Positions 58,687-64,000 of a stretch of 64,000 bases of DNA are shown here, one piece after another; the stretch's first letter is position 1; every line of letters starts with the position of its first letter. Both the position numbers and the translations under genes were made by a program. This DNA comes from Amaurobius ferox (lineage: Eukaryota > Arthropoda > Arachnida > Araneae > Amaurobiidae). The DNA is taken from assembly GCA_951213105.1 (NCBI GenBank), contig OX578145.1:14286534-14350533 (forward strand), given 5' to 3'. The notes beneath the pieces are model-generated. The model ran no database searches. It saw only the letters and a program-made list of their open reading frames with translations, and was not told the DNA's origin.

Positions 58687-59926
58687 GACATAAATACTCA
58701 TTAGGCCTCTAAGCCAATTAGAGCACTCATTCTTGCTGGTCTAGCTCTTTCGATTTAGGAATAAAACACTTTTTCTTATGTAGTTATGAGACCAGGAGAC
58801 ATTTATACAGTTTTAATATTACGAAGATTTACGATATTTACCAAACGAAACAAAAAGCACTCGTAGGTACCAATTTTACGACTTTATGACTGTCTTGACC
58901 CGGGAGGTCATGACCGCAATAAAGTCAGTGCACATAGCCTGCAAGTGTGGTTGGGTCAGAAATCTCCTTGGGGCCAGGACTTATACCATACAAATTGGTA
59001 AAAAAGGTGGCAAATTAAGAGGCGTTGCTGCATCGCTCTGAGGATCAACCAGTAGGAGACACGGAAGGCGTATCTGAATCTCAGGCGAAATGATGTGGCA
59101 ACAAGCAGAGAAAGTTGATATAGTGAGTCAATTCAGAATGGCCGGATAAGAGTGTCATGCTTTAAAAAATAAATATGTAAGCAGTGACTGCCAGGTAGCG
59201 GTGGCATTTTTCGATGGCAATTCGAGAATTACAGTTCAAGATGCGAAGTGTGCGTTCATGGACAATTGGAGTCTAGGTGTTACATTTTCCATGACAAACA
59301 GCATTGAATGTTCGAGTGTGCTTGTCAGTGTCCATGATAAACAGAGGTATGTGCCAATCTGCTAATAATATTAGGTCAGATGAATTTGAGAAAATACAAA
59401 TTCCTGGTCTTACACGTACTCTTTATCATCCTTAAGAGTGTATATAAAGTTAATTGTAATCATAATATGTGTAATAAATAATGTTTATTTAAAAATTTAA
59501 AAATGTGGAATTCAATTGTGTAGTATGCTAATTAATAATTATATTTTAGGATCTCGCATAAAGACTAGATGGTGGGTTATAATGCGGCAACGATGCAATG
59601 CACGACTATGCGATTTACAATCAATAATAATTAATAATGCTAATTTAATCCAAATACACTATTTATTATATTATAAAAGTAACCAACGTTGTATTTAAGT
59701 TTCTTACACCACACTTATATTATTTCTTTTTTAAGCTAAATAATTCGTCATTTGTCATTTAAATAATTTTACGCAGATATATTTAATGTCAGTTGCATTT
59801 TGCTGTATATTCTTCACTTTAGTATAAATAAACTATTTTGTTTTGACATAAAAATTCGTCAAAAGTACACGAATTCAAATGTACGTGGAGTTACTCCAAT
59901 GCTAATAAGATTGTGGTACGTATTAC
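58687..59926. other. No recognised feature
   Basis: A moderately GC-richer part at 58860-59350 shows no protein motif. The rest is AT-rich. Confidence 0.35.
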
Positions 59927-59936
59927 ACACTTTAAT

Positions 59937-59985
59937 ACCTTACACCTTTCTGGTAGGTCGGACGATCTGGGTCTCAACAACAACA
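59937..59985 (+). mobile_element. 49-bp SINE tail with 10-bp TSD
   Basis: ACCTTACACCTTTCTGGTAG followed by GTCGGACGATCTGGGTCTCA and a CAACAACA tail. ACACTTTAAT flanks it at 59927-59936 and 59986-59995. This is the only short copy on the plus strand. Confidence 0.82.
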
Positions 59986-59995
59986 ACACTTTAAT

Positions 59996-61164
59996 GAACT
60001 GGTTTGCAAAGGTAAACCACATCACTTATCAAGACAAATAAAAATGCATACGATTCTGAAATAAACTGAATTTCCCCCTTCCATGCAAAAAAATTTGAAC
60101 AAGAACGACCAATTAAGTTTAAGGATATGTTGGCCAAACTGAAATGGATAAGCGGCATTTCAACCATTTAGCCATTTTGGTTCGGCCATTTCATGATAGC
60201 CGACATAGCCCTGCGCTTATTTTGGCATTTAGCTCCTGACATTTTGCATCGCGAAAGAATATGGAGTTGATTTAAGAAACTTACGTATATTTATATTTAT
60301 CTTAATTTGAACCGCAGTTGTGCACAATCAAAAACTAGTTCATTATTGCTTGTGCGCAAAGTCACGAACTTTACTTACTACATACTTTATTTATTTAAAT
60401 GCATTTTTGATGATTTCACGTACGATGATCAGTCGCAATAGTAATAACGGATTTGTAGTTATAAATCAAATAAAGAAACGTACAAAATTTGGAATGGAAA
60501 ACATTATTACTCCATGGAAAACTTATTCGGAATTTGTATTTCGAATTCTAGGAATTTATTAATTGTAATTCACTGTTTTTCTTTAATAAAATATTAGTTT
60601 CAAATTATTAAAAACATTGTGGATGCTTTGTGGACGACAACAATTTTTCTTACAGCTAGTAATAGTAACAAGATTTTCGTATATATATATATATTTTGAT
60701 ATTTTGAAGTAGTTTTACATGTTAGCGTCCTAAAAGCGAAAATTTCTAATATACAATTCTAATATACATAGTACCTTGGATCTTGTACATAATTATTAAG
60801 CTGTAAAATCAAAGTCTTTGCATTATACAAGAAAAACAATTTGCTGCGTACAGTAGATAATTTTAATCGGCAACAAAATACCTAATTTGTGTTACTTTTT
60901 TAAATATATGTATCTGTAGAGACAGTAACGCGTGAACACATTGGAATAATTATAGTCTTTAATTTATCATAACTCATCATCTCTAAAGAACAGTCATATT
61001 TGCAGGTTTCTGTTTTATCCAATATACATTAGACCGATCATGCAGTAATGTAGTTGATGAGACATTATTTGTGAAAAAATTTTTGCCATACTAATGTTTT
61101 CACTAAAAAGTTTTCCTTTAAAAGATCTATTTCTTGGGAACTATAAATGATAAAAATTAGATTA
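59996..61164. other. No recognised feature
   Basis: AT-rich; a short TA run near 60679-60695. Nothing else supported. Confidence 0.35.
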
Positions 61165-61345
61165 TGCCTGATTCAGCATCAAATTCCGGAGCAGGTTCGG
61201 TGGTTCACTAAGGACTTTCTTTTCCGGTTCTCTGTTTCTATTTCTGGTACAAATATTTTAATTTCATTTGAAACATATATTTTTCGAGAATGGCTAGAGT
61301 TTAGATGATGACTGATATGAATTCATCATAAATTCCTTGCCAATA
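61165..61345 (+). repeat. Dispersed repeat related to 22130-22410
   Basis: Shares GATTCAGCATCAAATTCCGG with AG, TTCACTAAGGACTTTC, TTTGAAACATATATTTTTC and TAGATGATGACTGAT. Confidence 0.55.
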
Positions 61346-63164
61346 GTACTCGTTTTTTTTCCAATTCAAAACTCTTCATGTAAGGTTTTAGACATGAATG
61401 TAATTTAAAAATTGACGAAAATCTATTTAAAATCATAGAGCAAGAAAAATAATTATGCTTAAAACGTTTAGGTGGCTACAAAATTTATCCTAGAGCAAAA
61501 TTAGTGTTTCTAAAAAATTATGTCGCATTGTGCTTTTATTTGCGCTACTTCAAAATACCTAAAATTTTAAGCATGAAATTTGAATACATAATTTAGGGCT
61601 TCATTGTTTCTTGGATTTTCCTTTGTTACGATTTTTTTCAATAAATAAATTGGTTCTCTGCTGGGATTAACATTTATGTAAAAATAACTATGGCAAAGAA
61701 CTTTATAAACCCTTCGTGAATAATTTTGAGAGCCTGCATTTGCATTTTATTCCTCGAGGCCCATATTTTCGTCATTCTGTGGCCACCAGGGCGAAATAAA
61801 CCCTCTAAAAATGAAATTCGGAGATGAGAAGATTTGGAAGGGAATATAACGAGGGGGAAATTATTTTTATTTTTATCCCCAGGAATGAAAAACTTTATCC
61901 CCAGCGATATCAAGTGATTGCTAAATCAAGCAACTGCATTTCATAGAAAATTTAACTGGAGTGTATAGCTCAACTCAACCCTTTCATACAAGAATTAATT
62001 CATTTTAGTTCATTTTACTTTGTGGTTTTCATTTTACAGGAAAAATGTTAAAATATCGGTTTAATATCACTCACCGTCTCTCCTTAAAATGCTTTAAAAA
62101 TTAACTCGATGGAGCTCAACTCGGCTTTCTTATACCAGACTCCATTTTAAGCAGATTTCTTGTCCCCAACTGTTACAAGAAACATTTTAAAAAATCGGTA
62201 TTATGGGTCCAAGTGATTACAATTATAGCGTATTACCCTTCACTTTAAAGGGTATGAAAAATATTTTTATTGATACCATAGTTGACAATTTACCCTTTAG
62301 GAGTGTAACTTGCCCCTTGAGGGAGCTAATGACGTTACAAGCAAAAAATGGATTGCGGCTATCTTTCACAACAATAATTGGAACTATTAAGTTACCTAAT
62401 CATTGAGCCATAAATAAATATTTTTATGGCTGATTATGTCAAATTTTACCCTATGTTGTCATGTTAAAGAATATAAACTTTTGAATAAATTTCGAAGTTT
62501 TCTCTCAAATTTCAAAAAATTACATCTAGTTCTAGATTTTTTGATAACAACGTCGGATATAAAATTTCGTGAAAATTCATTAATATTTATGACTGCTATG
62601 GTGTGCAGAAAACATTATGTAGAAATACACAACTAAATATAAATTTAGTACTTTTTATAATTAAAACTCGGATTATTTGAAATTTTAAAATTTCATAGTA
62701 TTTTTTATGAAGAAACCAGATGATTTCCAAATCATAGTTCTAGTCCTAATGGCAGATATATAGATAATGCTGAAAAACTCTAATTTAAATTATGCTATAG
62801 ATTTAAAGGAAATTAAAATAGCATGTACTAACACAGATTGGCAAAATAGTTCCAATCCATCGTCATACATTCCCTGTTACCAACTTAAAAATTATAAAGA
62901 TAATTTGAGCAGGAAAAATAATTACAGTATAATTTCTGTTTCTAGTGCTTACTACAGTAGACCTAAACTGTATGTGATATAACTGCATAAGAAAGTCTCC
63001 AAATATTTGACCTTATATTGATCTTAAGTTTTTCATTCTTCTGTTCAATAGCTGGATATACACTAACATTTATCTCCGAACGGTAAAACGTCTCCCGAGA
63101 GAGGCAATAAAGAAAGTGCATAAAATCTGAGTGCCACGAAAATCATCCTCACCCACAAATAGAA
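61346..63164. other. No recognised feature
   Basis: About 1.8 kb; open frames of 66-79 codons lack motifs. Confidence 0.35.
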
Positions 63165-64000
63165 CAAGAAAGATCAACCATGCATAAAACATTGATTATG
63201 AAACACTTTCCAACTGAAATGCAATTATATTTAAACATCTTCAATGCGATACATTCAGTGGTGATTTTCACAGTACAATAATGTATTTTACTTCGGAACT
63301 TTTAACTTCATAAAAAAACGCAATGTTATAAAATCTTCTGCTTCTTTATGTAAAATCAATTCACTTATATTTCAAACATATACACATCAATGGAGTCTAG
63401 AATTAATATCACGTATATTCCAGACTACCGAGCTAAATAATTTTGTGTGAAAAAATTTCAGCAATCCTTATACAATTCATCTTACATTCAGCACAATTCA
63501 CTTGCTTACATTCTGCATACATTAAAATTAGGCTTCGTTTTAGAAATAATCAAAGGTTGATGATCAGCTCAAAAATAGTGTAATTGCGTTGGCGCAGAAT
63601 ATAGATACACAGAAAATACGCAAAAATAAAGCGATTTTAGGACGGATTCACCACTAAATATAAATTTTAAAAAATTTTAAAAATCACGCTTTTTATACTG
63701 CATTGAAAAGATGGATGCCCTATTTTATTTTGAGTGGGTCACGTGATCTCTTCATATAATATGGGTGTAATTATTATTTTAATTTTTATTTAAAGAACTA
63801 CTGAAGATATTTTGATCACATTTCTTTATATATATATATTATGGGATAATATTGAAATATTTCCTAAAATTTTCAAAGCAATTTGTAAATTTTAACTTTG
63901 CTTAAAAATATTTGAAAAATGAGGTTCCATAGGGTTTTCACTTTTTCAAACCGGATTCAATTCGAATCTAATTAGGTAATATTATTCATTTACATTCCCG
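63165..64000 (+). repeat. Segmental repeat, copy 2 (paralogous to 25470-26480), cut by window end
   Basis: Same order of landmarks as copy 1, including TTAAAATTAGGCTTCGTT, AGATGGATGCCCTATTTTAT and CACGTGATCTCTTCATATAA with TATGGGTGTA. No SINE tail is present at the position occupied in copy 1. Confidence 0.8.

Overview
This is a eukaryotic, AT-rich, non-coding window, most likely from an arthropod nuclear genome. The signs are long (TA)n and (CA)n arrays, Tc1-type transposase fossils, a Penelope-type reverse transcriptase fossil, tRNA-derived SINEs with an AAC-type tail, and LTR retroelements. A chelicerate host is possible but not shown. I found no intact host gene and no convincing exon. 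Every recognisable protein match is a broken transposon gene. The window is best read as a gene desert or a large intron built of nested mobile elements and tandem repeats. There are no bacterial-type operons, ribosome binding sites or CRISPR arrays.

Layout. 1-0.75 kb: Penelope-like RT fossil. 1.0-1.3 kb: (TA)n. 1.6-3.9 kb: dispersed and modular repeats. 3.92-8.03 kb: a complete, young, non-coding LTR element with 908-bp LTRs and a 5-bp target duplication, inserted into the modular repeat. 8.36-8.91 and 19.98-20.5 kb: two diverged solo LTRs of another family. 10.9-11.2 and 53.0-53.3 kb: full-length tRNA-derived SINEs. Truncated tails of that SINE family lie at 9.3, 15.6, 16.0, 26.1, 30.8, 58.6 and 59.9 kb. 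13-14.2, 28.3-29.8, 43.7-44.6 and 51.1-52.1 kb: four copies of an approximately 1-kb (CA)n-bearing element. 16.6-18.9 kb: a foldback-like inverted repeat, with a 1,100-bp DNA transposon carrying 8-bp target duplications inside one arm. 20.6, 30.4-31.7 and 48.5-50.1 kb: three dead Tc1-like elements. 38.2-39.1 kb: a MITE with approximately 270-bp inverted repeats. 39.6-41.1 kb: a 1,514-bp solo LTR. 46.5-47.5 with 48.4-51.0 kb, and 25.5-26.5 with 63.2-64.0 kb: diverged direct duplications. Minisatellites lie at 5.1, 11.3, 33.5, 42.0 and 54.0 kb.

The strongest leads are these. (1) The young LTR element carries four perfect alternating heat-shock pentamers upstream of CCAAT-like and TATA-like boxes, and an unrelated solo LTR carries two more perfect three-pentamer sites, so the retroelement promoters may be heat-responsive. 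(2) SINE tails of only 32-101 bp are each flanked by perfect 10-16-bp target duplications and join the target at an ACACTT-like sequence; their 3' end can form a stem whose two arms change together between subfamilies. (3) A 1,100-bp TIR transposon retains the C-terminal part of a transposase-like protein that I cannot assign to a superfamily, and an empty site for it is visible in a paralogous repeat. All calls come from reading the sequence by eye; no database search was possible.
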